From: Eublepharis macularius
Taxonomy: Eukaryota; Chordata; Lepidosauria; Squamata; Eublepharidae
DNA: 64,000 nucleotides
Direction of reading: 5' to 3'
Assembly (NCBI RefSeq): GCF_028583425.1
Contig: NC_072801.1
Location: 63,255,766-63,319,765 of the forward strand
Shown one piece after another: positions 11,128 through 22,500 of the stretch. A program made the translations under genes and the position numbers. Within the stretch, counting starts at the first letter, position 1, and every line of letters begins with the position of its first letter. Under the pieces are notes generated by a model, which saw nothing but the letters and a program-made list of their open reading frames with translations, did not search any database and had not been told where the DNA came from.

Positions 11128-12417
11128 ATTCGGGATTCCAAGCAGTTTGAGAAATGGCAGAGAAAGATATCGGACTTTGTTTGGGCAGGCAAAAAGCCTC
11201 GAGTGAAAATGAAAGTGTTACAGGATGCAAAAGAGAGAGGCGGAATGCAACTGCCCAACCTAAGACTTTACTATGAGGCAATCTGCTTGGTTTGGCTGAA
11301 GGACTGGATGATGCTTAAAAATCGCAAATTGCTGGCCTTAGAGGGATATAAAAAAATATTTGGATGGCATGCATATTTATGGTATGATAAAGTAAAAGCG
11401 GACTCTATGTTTTTACACCATTACATTCGGAGAAGCCTCTTCACAATATGGAAAAAGTACAGAGATTACCTACAAGAAGGAATTCCCTCCTGGGTGGTTC
11501 CTTATGAAGTGATAGATCTGAGAACTGTTGATAATGAACAACAGTGTTTAACGTATAAGGAGATAACACAAATAGAATTTTCTAAATTAAGAATAAAGAC
11601 GCAAGAAGAGTTGTCTCCAAACTATGACTGGTTTCAATACAGACAGCTCAGAGACCTTTATAAATCGGATTGTGCCAAGGGAGGGATAAGAATGGAGAAC
11701 TCGGACTTAGAGGAAGTAATTTTACAAGAAGACAAAAAGGAAATTTCAAAGGTCTATAAAGTGTTGTTAAAATGGTATACTGAAGAAGAGGTAGTTAAGG
11801 TGCAAATGGTGAAGTGGGCTATAAATTTTAATAAAGAAATAACAATGGAGGCGTGGGAATACTTGTGGAAAAATACTTTGAAGATTACGACATGCACTAA
11901 CATTAAAGAGAATGTCTATAAAATGATCTATCGTTGGTACCTGACACCAAAGAAAATTGCGCTAGGGAATGTGAACACGTCTAATAAATGCTGGAAATGT
12001 AAAAAGCATGAAGGATCTTTGTATCATATGTGGTGGACTTGTGAGGTAGTCAGGCAGTACTGGGGGGAAATAATAAGAGTAATAAGTGAGATTTTACAGT
12101 TTCAAGTTAATAAGAACCCAGAACTCCTGCTACTGAACTTGGGAATGGAAGATATTCCAGCACAACATAGGACATTGCTTTTTTACATGACAGCAGCGGC
12201 TAGACTTTTGTATGCGCAAAAGTGGAAAGTACAAGAAGTGCCAACTATCGAGGACTGGATTTACAAATTGCTGTACATGGCGGAGATGGATAAATTGACA
12301 AGAAAACTAAGAGACCTTGATCCAGGACAGTTTAACACAGATTGGGAGAAGCTGAAACAATATTTGGTGAAAAAATGGGAGGTGGGAGGAGAACTGTGGC
12401 AGTTTGAAAATTATTGA
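11128..12417 (+). pseudogene. L1 ORF2 C-terminal fragment, open but truncated
   Basis: A continuous frame of about 429 codons with no start codon of its own at the junction, beginning IRDSKQFEKWQRKISDFVWAG. This is the post-reverse-transcriptase part of L1 ORF2p; it holds the carboxy-terminal cysteine/histidine segment CWKCKKHEGSLYHMWWTCEV, equivalent to the L1 CxxC...H...C motif. The endonuclease and reverse transcriptase domains are absent, so it cannot mobilise itself. The frame has stayed open to a normal stop (TGA 12415-12417), which fits a young copy. Confidence 0.9.
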
Positions 12418-12663
12418 AGAAAAACAAAAGAAGAGAGAAGTGACTATACCGGGGGGAGGAGAGTTAAAGAAGAATTACTAAGCAATTATTCTATTTGGTT
12501 ATTCTATACAGTATTGAGTAATAGTTATTATGTGATATATAAGAATAGAAATTAATTAATTAATTAATTATGTTGCTGGCAGATAGGGGTGTAATTGAGA
12601 ATTAACAGAATTAAAATTCATGAATACAAGAAGGGAGGGAATGAGAAGTAGCATATAGAATAT

Positions 12664-12830
12664 AGGTTAAATTGATTGACTTATGCTGAAGGTATTTTTG
12701 GTTATAGCGATATTTAGAAATGTGCAAAACAGGGGTCAAATTGATTGACTTATGTTGAATGTATATTGTGTTTATAGTTATATTTAGAAATGTGTAGAAT
12801 ATGAGTCAAATTGATTGACTTTATGTTATA
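12664..12830 (+). repeat. Imperfect tandem repeat in the L1 3' UTR (about 70-bp unit)
   Basis: The phrase 'tcaaattgattgactta' (first copy 'ttaaattgattgactta') followed by 'tatatttagaaatgtg' recurs two to three times at roughly 70-bp spacing, with a further weaker echo near 12880. It lies inside the L1 3' UTR and probably belongs to the element rather than the host. Confidence 0.65.
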
Positions 12831-13306
12831 AAGATAAGAGATATAAGAGGAAGTAAAGAGTAACATATAGAGTATAAGTTAAATTGGTTGACTTATAAAT
12901 GTATTCATCACTTATGAGTACTCAAGTTATGTATAGGGAGGGATAAATTGTTTGTCCCATATTGATGACATTAGAATGAATAAGTTAGAGTACAGGATAT
13001 TGAGAATATTACCAGTATTATTACTATTGAATAATATGCCAGGAATATATTAGTTAGTTGATAAGTGAAGGGAAACTGACTTAGCACTGTGTTATAATAG
13101 ATTAGCTTAGAAGAGTGTGAAAGTATATGTTTAATTGACAAAATAAGTTGAAATGAGTAGGGGAAGAATAGACAAAGGGTTGGAAAACTGTTGGAAGTCA
13201 ACTAACGGGGGGGGGAAAGGGAGGGGGTTAGAACTGGAATATTAGAGTATTTTGATTGTTATAAATGACAAAATATTTCTAATTCCAATAAAATTTTTTT
13301 AAAAAA

Positions 13307-13323
13307 AGAATCTTAGCTTGCAC
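13307..13323 (+). repeat. Target-site duplication, right copy, of the L1 insertion
   Basis: Exact repeat of agaatcttagcttgcac from 11111-11127, directly after the A-rich tail. Confidence 0.93.
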
Positions 13324-13763
13324 TTCATGTTGCTAGTCCTCATGTTTACAGCCCAACAACAGTTCCTACAAATCACCCAAAAAAGTCATCTGGCAGAAGT
13401 TCTCTCCAGTCAGGGGAATTATGCATCTTCATTCTGCCAAAGGGGTAACAAAGGTAGAGCATTTCCCCAAATATCAAATTAAATGCAAGCATACCTTTTA
13501 TTATCTTACTTTATTGCTCATCCAATGATAAAAACACAGATTGGAACAGAAATTCCTTAACTGCATGGGGACAAAGACTTTCAGCACAAATCAAAATAAT
13601 AAAATACACAAAGCAAGGAAACACACTCACATACGCAAAACCTCAACACGCAAAAAGAACGTGATCTTGTTCTCATGCAGAATTTAAGAGGCATGGGGGA
13701 GAGGAGGAAAAGTGAGATTTTGTCCTGTTCTTAATGCAATGAGAGACCAAGCAAGAAACAAGA

Positions 13764-14760
13764 GCCTAGGGCCAAATCCACACTTCCTATTTGTTTCCGT
13801 GCCTTTTTCGCAAGCGGTGCGCTGTTCGTGCAGATACTCACACGCTTTCCCATTCCGCGTGTTCCCTGCCATCACCGCATCACAATTGCGTGTTCCTTCC
13901 AAACCACGTGATAGTGGCGGAAATCCGTTTTCTCCCCGCTGTTTTTTTGGCACAGTGCAGAAAGGTCGGTATACCGGTAAACCAACTGTAGTGAGCAGCG
14001 GTTTGCACGGGAAAAGAAACGGTCACCGGAACATGTGCATGTCACACAGGGACCGTTTCCCTACTGTGTCCCGCCATTTTTAAGAGCGCGAGGAGCCAAG
14101 CTGAGCAATCCTGTATTTCCCACAATGATTGTCTCCAGTAAACAGCAGGTGCGGAAAACAAAAATATTCCTGAAAGCTTAGGATGTCGGTGGGAGATTCT
14201 ACCATGTGCGAAAGACAGAATGCATCATCTCGTGGTGTCGCGTGGCTGTGCTGCGAAGCATGCCAACCACAATCTGAGCCATCATTACAAAGATCACACT
14301 CTGAGCATCCATGTTGTTAACGACTAAAAGCAGAAAACCACTCTGAGCAGCAGAATTTCCGGACAATGCCTTTAATGTGACGATCTGATTTCAAATTTGC
14401 CCACCATACCAAACAGCCAATTGTTAGAAAGTGGTCTGTGACGAGCAAAAAGTGAGCCAATCAAAGATGAGGGGGAGGGTACATTGCCATTTCTTAAAAG
14501 CTGGAATATTGGTATGCCGGAAAATTGACCTTTAAAAAAAAAGGGGGGGGGGAAGTGATGTGCGCCATCAATTTTGACGGCAGAGGATGGAACCGCCCAC
14601 TGTAACGCTTTACTCAGTGGCGTGTGGAGAAATGATTGCACCATGAAGACTCACTGGAAGGGTGAATGTGATGATGCACAGCATGGTAGCGGAATGAACC
14701 CGATTGCCACGACTGCGCCAGGTAAGCGGATGGTGAGTGAGTGTGGATTCGGCCTAGGCC
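13764..14760. mobile_element. Non-autonomous DNA transposon with 'GGCCRAATCCACACT' inverted ends
   Basis: The left end 'ctagggccaaatccacactt' and the right end 'agtgtggattcggcctag' are inverted repeats of about 16-20 bp. Both are bordered by the word CCTAG, which could be a short target duplication or part of the terminus. The interior has visibly more CpG than the flanks and no transposase frame. The superfamily is uncertain. Confidence 0.6.
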
Positions 14761-15820
14761 TAGCAGAGTCTGGCAACCTTAGAAGAGGTTCTGTCTCTTA
14801 GGTCCTGCTTTCCTGGGTCCAGTTTGCCTTTTCCTCTGTGCTTTAAATGACACCAGTTGCCAGCTGAGTGGAGGTGAGAAGGCTAACGTGTTTTCCCAGG
14901 TGGGTGTGTTGCCACTGGTCTCCACCCTCCCTGGGTACATTCCTGGCATTATCCATGAATAGCAAGTAACAAGACAGGTTTCCAAATATATCTCCTATTT
15001 ATGTTTTTCTGCACTGATCTCTTCCTTAGATACACATAAAACAAGATTGAGTTTACTTCTAGTTCCCTGACTTGTATTTATCAGCCTCATGTTTGCATTT
15101 CTCTGCTTTTCCTCATAAGGTATAAGTCATCCCAACTGATATATACCTGCCCCCGAAGACTTCCCCTATGATTTTCTGGCCCTGTCGAGGCCAAAGCTTC
15201 ATTTTCCTTCAAAGCACTCTAAACATAATGCCCCCCAATTCTCACTGTTGACACACCTACAAATAAAGAATAGGGACTTTGCACCCTGAAATTAAGCCTT
15301 GGCCAACACAATGGACTCCAGCTACCAGGAGACTGTTCCTACAATGTGTCCTACCATCATGTCAATCACAAAGCTTCATTTTGGCTCAAGAGACTTAGGA
15401 GTTTGATACCCCCTGTGCCAACTTTCATGGCGAATGCCCCTATGAAAAGCCAAAAGTTATTCAAATGTATTTGTTTCAACCAGAAATTGTACAAGATAGA
15501 ATGGTGGCTGTGACTTTAAAGAGATCAATAACTAATAGGGAGATAAGAGGCAAAGACTGCAGGTTGCCTTCTTGGCTATAGAAACATTTTTAAAATGACA
15601 GTATTATGAACCAAAATATCACAAAACCCCACAGACCTCTTCATCAGGCAGGGTATTCAGAGCAAAAAAGGGGGGAAAGGGGTGGTGGTGGTGGTAGTAA
15701 AAAGATGTTTTGGGATATGATGGAAATACTCCGGTCTGCAGCTTGCAGAATCTTAAAATGGAATACAGGTTGTGTTGCAGTGATTACATTACCCCACAGT
15801 GTTCTCACTTCCCACTCTCT

Positions 15821-15867
15821 TCTTTAGTTTCATAAAGAGATGACATCTTTAGTTTCATAAAGAGATG
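15821..15867 (+). repeat. Two-copy tandem duplication, 25-bp period
   Basis: The word 'tctttagtttcataaagagatg' (over 20 bp) occurs twice in a row, separated by three bases. It looks like a simple local duplication. Confidence 0.8.
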
Positions 15868-16734
15868 GGTAATAAAGTACTCATCACTGGTGTAATATAA
15901 AATTAGTCATGCCCAAAAAAATCCAAACCATTGACAAGTTAAATTGCTATGTTAACAATATTTCATAATGCCAAACCACTCAACCAAAATGAATTCTCTT
16001 GGTTTATCTTAATAACAGTTTATACACCCAGGGATAGGAAGAACAGGGGAAAATTCTCAGTCCTACTTTGAGTATCTTTGCCCAAATACAACGTATAACT
16101 ATCTTATTTTAATTATTTATTTACTTCATTTATATCCCACCCACCCACCCCCCATTGGATTCTCAAATTCTTTTAGGGAAGTCAAGACGCTACTCAAAGT
16201 TCGGCCACCACCTCAATGTTCAGATTCTAAAATGGGAATTCCAGTGCTGAAGGCAGTCCCCAAACCAAAGCCTCCATCCTGCAAAACTTCAAAACTTGCT
16301 CATCTGGTGCACCCACATGACATGTCCTGAGAGTTCACCTGACCTGAAAATGTCCCAGAGGACCTCCTATTCAATCTACTGTGGAAACATACACACAAGT
16401 TTTCCCAACAGGGCAGTTTCAGATTGAGAAATTTATACACGGGGGTTGCTGTGTGAGAAGTCCCCTCCCAATGTATACACCTGGGAATTGTTCCAAACCA
16501 AGAATTTTCACAGCATGTCTGGTTAACAGGATTGGTAAGGACTCAAGGACACAACATGTGATTAGGCGCTGAGTCTGAGTTTCACATGTCTAGAGCCCAG
16601 CTACGGTTAATAATCAGTTGCAAAACAAATACACTTTGCACATGCTCAGAAGCATCCTCAATGTTTAGTTACCTGTTACAGTCTTGAACCCCAACACTAA
16701 AATAAAGGTTTTCTACTTCAGTCACAATTCAAAT

Positions 16735-16870
16735 GAATTACATTCTAACAGATTGCACTGTATATTGTTGGCACTATACTTTTTATTGCATTGTTCTTAA
16801 ATTTTTAAAATCTGCCTTGAGTCTCAGTGAGAAAGGCATACTATAAAATGAAATAAGTAAAAAAATAAGG
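16735..16870 (+). mobile_element. Possible LINE 3' tail fragment
   Basis: 'ctgccttgagtctcagtgag' followed by 'aaaggcatactataaaatga' is the kind of 3' terminus seen on squamate CR1/L2-like or SINE elements. Similar wording occurs near 45510-45545 and 52160-52190. Family assignment is uncertain. Confidence 0.35.
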
Positions 16871-17128
16871 GCAGGAGTCATCTTTCTCTGTAGATAACCA
16901 TTTTGTTACCTTATACAACTCTGCTCTGAATCGCTGGGTGATATTTGCTCTCGAGCAACTTCCTCTTCACCTTCAAGTCTTTAAAGAACATTTATTGCTC
17001 TGCGAAGCAATACTATGTTGCCAAAGTATATAATAAATTGAAATCTGAAAGAGGAGAGAATGATAGGCCCCTTTCACATGAAGTAAGAGATACTGTAACT
17101 GTGGCCTGAAAGACCTGGGATAACAGAG

Positions 17129-17244
17129 GGCCAAGCTACAAGTGACGATTGACACTTGAACAGCAAGTGGATTGAGTGGAGGGCAAGTGAACAGGGAGAA
17201 ATACACTTGCTGTTCAAGTGTCATTCATCACTTGTAGCTTGGCC
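17129..17244. mobile_element. Short MITE, ends GGCCAAGCTACAAGTGA
   Basis: Terminal inverted repeats GGCCAAGCTACAAGTGA and TCACTTGTAGCTTGGCC, with an inner inverted pair 'cacttgaacagcaagtg'/'cacttgctgttcaagtg'. It is flanked by the 5-bp word cagag at 17124-17128 and 17245-17249. It is a compact relative of the element at 10338-10541. Confidence 0.72.
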
Positions 17245-18747
17245 CAGAGTCACAGAGCTAGAGAAGACCCAGGTGGTCATCACTCAATCCCAGTGCCCCA
17301 ATACAGTATCTATAAAAGATTAGTGCCACAACAAGCATAATCCAAACATCAAAAGGAATTAAGAAAGCAGAAGTCACACTTCCTGAAATTATCTCTGCAG
17401 GGTAGATTGCTCTAGCAAGTAAGCCAAGTCACATAAGGCAAGGGAAGGCAAAACAAACCCATTAATTTAACACCCAGCTTAACTCCTCTCTAACCACCAC
17501 TGTACTGTGAGGCTCATGTACATAATGTCTACCATCCTCTTCTATGAAGATTTATGCCACAATGAGCTAGCTAAAGAGTCCTTGCACTTTTTAATGCAAT
17601 AGATGAACAAAAATAAGACATCCATAGGAAGAAAAGCTGCTGAACTCAAAGAAGTCATTAGAAAATTGGACAAAACTGAGTAAGTCTCAGCAAGTCTTAA
17701 GAACAGCTAGACACCACAGAAAGGAACTAGCCCTTTTTATTTACACTTTTGATTTTGCTGAACGCATTTATCACCAGCAAGAACAGGATCGTACACATGC
17801 TTACTGGGTCTTGCACTGATTTGTCTGGATTCCATATGCATTCGTGCTCGGCGTGGTACTGGGACAGACCTGGTACGTCTTGTGTTGCTGATCTATTGGT
17901 CTCACATTATTTAAAAAACATACATGCATTTCTTCTTCTCCTTGTATTCAGGGCACATAAGCCTACACATTTGAGTGTTACCACTGCATGTACCTGATGA
18001 AGTGGACTCTCTGGCCCAAGAAATCTTATGCCACAATAAAACTGCTAGGTTTTTTTTTTACTCTGTTCCAGGGGAGTTGATGTGGTGCCTGAAAGAGTAA
18101 CAAGCTTTCATTGTAGCACACAAGAGCCCACATCAGCAGATGCATGTAGTGGTTCCTCACTAAGCAGACTTATAAGCGAAGGAAAAGAAGTTATAAAATC
18201 TATACAATGCATGAAGTACAAGGGTGAGATGCAATTGGGAATAACTCACATATAATGAAGGAAAATATATAATCACAGAAATTGCTGACAAAAGTGTTTC
18301 TCTGTTTTTGCTAAACCTGGCAAGCCCAAAGGGGAAAAAAGGTTTACTTCTGCTCAGCAGAAGTTTGATGCTGAGAGTGACAGCAGAAATAGACACAAAG
18401 CTGAAGTTGGCTGAAGCACCTGGAAGGTGCAGGATTTCTTTGTGGGGATCTGATGTGAGATGGCGAATCTTGAATATTTGCTAATAAAATTTCCGCAAGT
18501 CTCTCTAGTGCTTCAAAAGTGCATGTCCCCAGAACTTCTCACCACTTAGAGAAGGGGGACACACACAACAATGACATACTTCTTGATGGATTCTCATGCA
18601 GCAGTTTCATTCTGGAGAATGAAACTGGCTGGAGAATATTGGGAACAGCTACCTGGCGGCAATATGAAGTTTGTGTCTATTTGCAAAACGTACAGTGGTA
18701 GGAGCCAAGTCTGAATTCTTTGGTTTTGGGATCTTGAGATTTTTTTA

Positions 18748-18995
18748 GATGCAGAGGAGTTAGCCGTGATAGTCTGTGGTAGCAAAAATAGAAAAGAGTC
18801 CAGTAGCACCTTTAAGACTAACCAATTTTATTGTAGCATAAGCTTTCGAGAATCAAGTTCTCTTCGTAGATGCATAGTACAGAAACTGGTACAGTTTCTG
18901 TACCATGCATCTGATGAAGAGAACTTGATTCTCGAAAGCTTATGCTACAATAAAATTGGTTAGTCTTAAAGGTGCTACTGGACTCTTTTTGAGTT
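18748..18995. mobile_element. Palindromic Penelope-like repeat, best-preserved copy
   Basis: Left arm: 'agaggagttagccgtgatag', 'gtagcacctttaagactaac', 'ttattgtagcataagctttc'. The right arm is the inverted copy, ending 'ggtgctactggactcttttt'. Other copies or pieces are at 5960, 28566, 61793 and 62371. The inverted pair of terminal-repeat-like arms and the hammerhead-like core at 18911-18948 are the reason I assign it to Penelope-like elements; that assignment is inference. It has no coding capacity. Confidence 0.6.
18911..18948 (+). ncRNA. Hammerhead-ribozyme-like core (type I topology, short stem III)
   Basis: The order is CTGATGA (18911-18917), a hairpin with GAGAA (18919-18923) pairing to TTCTC (18929-18933), then GAAA (18934-18937), then a 3-bp stem III (A37-G38-C39 with G44-C45-T46, loop TTAT), then A18947 at the expected cleavage position. 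One extra A (18918) sits between CTGATGA and stem II. I see no good stem I, so activity as a monomer is doubtful. Minimal hammerheads of this kind are known from Penelope-like retroelements. This is a motif match by eye only. Confidence 0.45.
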
Positions 18996-19259
18996 TTGGT
19001 AGTGAAATCCTCACTGATATTCTAGTCCTACATCAGGAAAAGGGACCAGGCAGGCTTCAGAGCTGCCTGAAAGTTAACACCTTCTGATAGGAAAGCTCTG
19101 CCTCTTGCTTCAGTTAAAGGAACTCTGCATAGGCTCAGTAGCATTCAATAGGCTGAACCTTGCTTATACCCACAGCAAGTTGATGCACACAAAGCCTCGC
19201 ATGTGATTTCTCCACCCACCCCTCCTATGTGTCACTTGATGCACTTCCCCTCCCCTTTT

Positions 19260-19571
19260 CAAGTTCTGCAGTTTATTTGCATACTCTCCTGTCATTGGCT
19301 GGCTGGAAAGAGGAAGGAGCAAAGGGGGAAGCCCGCAGAAAGGAGGAGGGAGAGAGGGGAAAAGGGGAGGAGACACCTTTGTTTCTCAGCTTTGGTTTGT
19401 AAACAAGAGGAAGTCTAGACTTCCAGCTGGAGCTTTTTAGGGGGCCTGCAGGTCTCTCCACAGGGTGCCTCCCCCTTTCACAAACCTGGCCCAGCGCCTT
19501 CTCAACCCGACCTAGGCGTGCATCAGGAGAACTAAGAGGCTTCATCAAAAGAAAGGGGTCCTTCCTCCCAG
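19260..19571 (+). promoter_or_regulatory. YPEL3: Candidate YPEL3 promoter and non-coding first exon
   Basis: An octamer ATTTGCAT (19275-19282) and an inverted CCAAT box (ATTGG, 19294-19298) lie close together. They are followed by GC-moderate sequence ending in a strong splice donor, CAG|GTAAGG, with the exon end at 19571. The first coding exon of YPEL3 has an upstream acceptor (ending 23277), so a non-coding exon must exist somewhere upstream; this is the best candidate I see. A pyrimidine-rich, CpG-containing stretch at 21780-21960 is the main alternative. Confidence 0.35.
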
Positions 19572-22500
19572 GTAAGGTTATGGTGGGTGGCTTATCCTTG
19601 TTAGCCATTCAGGCAGGTGACTGCAGTGGCCGATCGCAGGCATCTCACTGTGGTATGAAACTATAATCTAATCTGCTCCTAGGAGAAGAAGAGATCTGGT
19701 AAACAACAAAGGATAAAATGCAGTTTACTGAGCCATCCTGAAGACAGTCGTCACTGGTGACAGCTTTCCCCACTCTTGTTTTGAAAATAACTGGCATGTA
19801 CTTTGATCCGCTGCGTAAATTATTTTTAAAACCGGAATCCAAGAAGGCAGTTCTTCCCAGGAAAATATGCCCTTTCCTGTATTTCAATGGCTCACATGTC
19901 ATTATCAGAGTATCTTTCTAGAGATCCCGTAATTCAAAGTAATATGGCACCCGCCTCGGCTTCAGCAGCCTGCATTGTTATTGTTCCCTAGAATACATTG
20001 CCAGCTCCGTATTGATTGGAGGCAATGAGCCAAATCAAATGGAGTCATAGCTACCGGACTGTTTATGAAGGGTGGGTGACTTTACCCATATCTTTATAGC
20101 CTGGAACAGCAAATACACTACCGTATTTCCCAGAATGCAGGTTCTCATGATTGCAAGCTTAAAACCAACTGCAGAGGGATCTATCCTTAAATTTCAATCG
20201 CTAATGTATAGGGAAGTAATATTTTACAGTCTTGAAACCAAACAAACTAGAATTCTGATTTTTTTTAATGCTAGGTTTAAAAAAAAATCTCACCCCAACT
20301 CTTTTCATATTATATGGATTCGAATTATATGGATGCATTTTTATAACTGAGTAAATCACTGGAAAGCATTTTGCCTCAGTAGGTCCAATGTAGAAATTAA
20401 CTGGAAATTACAAATCTGGCATATTGCTCTGCCTTTGTTAGAATTCAGTCATTTCCTTGCAGCAGATCATCCAGACAGAAATTTCAATTTATAGTCATTC
20501 AGATCCCATTTTTACAAATGTGTCGCCTTCTGTTTCTCCATTCCCTCCTCCTGCATATGCATTATAGGAATCTTATTAGGATCAGAGACTATTAAATACA
20601 TAACCGATAACTCTGATAATAAATAATGTGTGTTCTCTAGTTTGGCTTATCACTTATAATCTTGATAGGACTCTCTTTCATGGGCTCCTCCCCATTAGTC
20701 TATTAACCCATATTTCTTAGAATAGAGGTTATTGTAGTATAAACAGACACCATTTTTTTCAAGTACTGGGTAGCCTCAAAATCATATCCCACCTGTAAAC
20801 TTCCCTAACTTTCAACTGGATAAGGTGATTACTGCAGAAATCAGCAATAAAAGTTTAGACCCAAGTTTACATGTTATGTTATGGTACCTAAAATGTCATT
20901 ATTTAATCATAAACAGACATAATCCCCTAGAAACCAGGGAACTAGAGTCAAGAATGGGCCTTGTTCTCTCACAGATTGAATATCTATTTATAGATCTCCT
21001 ATATTAAACCATCTTAAGAAAATCCCTTCTCACACTGTACCAGGTTGGCATGCGACAGTATTTACCATACTATTCAAACAAACCTTCATTGTCTGATGAA
21101 CTTAATATATGAAAAAACTTATTTTGGAAGGTAAGTTAAAACTGATTCCTGTTAGGCAATCATTGTTAGGCTGGAACAGACTTTTCCCTATGGTTGTCAT
21201 GTCTGTTTCTATTAATTGGTTAAATGGATATTTATAAATTATAACTAGCTTCTATATCTGCTAAGAAAATGGCCAGTCCTATTATTCTGTAATTAGGATC
21301 CAGGCTGGCCCAGGGTCACCCAGTATGTTGTATGCCAAACAGCAACTTGAACCTGTGTCTACTGGGCCCTAAACACTACACAATGCCGGCTCTCTACATC
21401 ACATTTAAACCTGGGTTTCCCTTTGTCCCGCCCATTATTTCCTTTGCTAGGCTAATATATTCTTACCTACAGCTAGGAAAAATTGGGGAACCACACAAAC
21501 ATGAAAGGAAATGAGAGCACCCCTCCCCCAACCGCTAACATTAAAAAACAGAGGTTTGTTGGGGGAGGGGAGATCGGATCTACTGTCTGCAATAGGACAG
21601 AAGACAACGTTTTAGAAAGGAGGTGGGGAATCTGGGGAATGCAGCGTCTTCTGCAGACTGTCTCACCGAGATCCCCCCCAATCTCTTCCTCCCCAAAGAT
21701 CCCCAGAACCAGAGAACTCAGGATCCTCTTTTTGTTTGCAAAGACACAGAGGCAGCCTCCATTTTCCCAAGTCAGCATTCCCCTGCCCGCAGGGTTGGTT
21801 CGTCTTGCTTCGCTTTCAAGGAGCCGCCTCTCTTTCCCTCCCCCTCGTCGTGTTCCAGACTCTTCCCCCTCCGCCCCAGCCAGCCGCCTCCCTTTGCAAA
21901 GAGAGCCTCTCGCCTCCTTGTTTGCCGTCTCCCCTCACGCCCACCCCTCCCTCCTGTGCAGCACTCATTTAAGCCGCTGCATTTTCACCAGCTCCCTCTT
22001 CCCTGCACTAGCTATATTTTTTCCTCCTCTCTCCTAGACTCCTCTGCAGGTTGCTGTATGCCTCTCTCTTCTGCATTCATTTGGCATTTCCAGTTTTTGT
22101 GCCCTTCGTTCTGTACCCATCTGCCTTTCCCCTTATACTATTCCCTCTTTTCAGCAGGCAGGTCTTCCATCTCTTCAGTGACGTCATTGCATTGTCTTCC
22201 TCCCTGTTGGCTACTCCCCCTAGTCCTGCATCTTCAACTCATGCATAGCTTATATTGCAGCCATCCTTCACTCCTGCCATCTTTTCACAGCTGCACTTTT
22301 TAAGCACTATTTTATCAGTTTGCTGTAGTGGTTAGGTGATCAGACTAGGGTCCCGGAGTCCCAGGTTCGAATCTCCACTCTGTCAGGGAAGCTCGCTTAG
22401 GTGACCGTAGGCCATTCACATTCTCTCAGCCTACCCTACCTCACAGGGTTGTTGTGAGGATGAATGGAGGAGAGGAGAATGATGTCAGCTGCTTTGTGTC

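Larger units (their letters stand above)
11128..13306 (+). mobile_element. 5'-truncated L1 (LINE-1) insertion
   Basis: About 2.2 kb, made up of the C-terminal third of ORF2, roughly 890 bp of 3' UTR and a short A-rich tail (AATAAAATTTTTTTAAAAAAA-like), bracketed by a perfect 17-bp duplication. 5' truncation and a long duplication are hallmarks of target-primed reverse transcription. The open frame and exact duplication point to a recent insertion. It lies about 120 bp past the GDPD3 polyadenylation signal, in the same orientation. Confidence 0.93.
13324..19259. other. Gene-free region between GDPD3 and YPEL3
   Basis: I find no exon with recognisable protein similarity here. It holds a 1-kb inverted-repeat DNA element (13764-14760), a 25-bp-period duplication (15821-15867), a LINE-tail-like piece (16735-16870), a MITE (17129-17244) and the palindromic repeat at 18748-18995. 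The remainder is AT-rich unique-looking sequence. Confidence 0.5.

Noticed and set aside
21623-22303. Long open frame (over 220 codons) on the plus strand
   Set aside because: It lies in a pyrimidine-rich stretch, is dominated by Ser, Pro, Leu and Phe, matches no family I know, and alternative frames there are equally open. The composition explains it.
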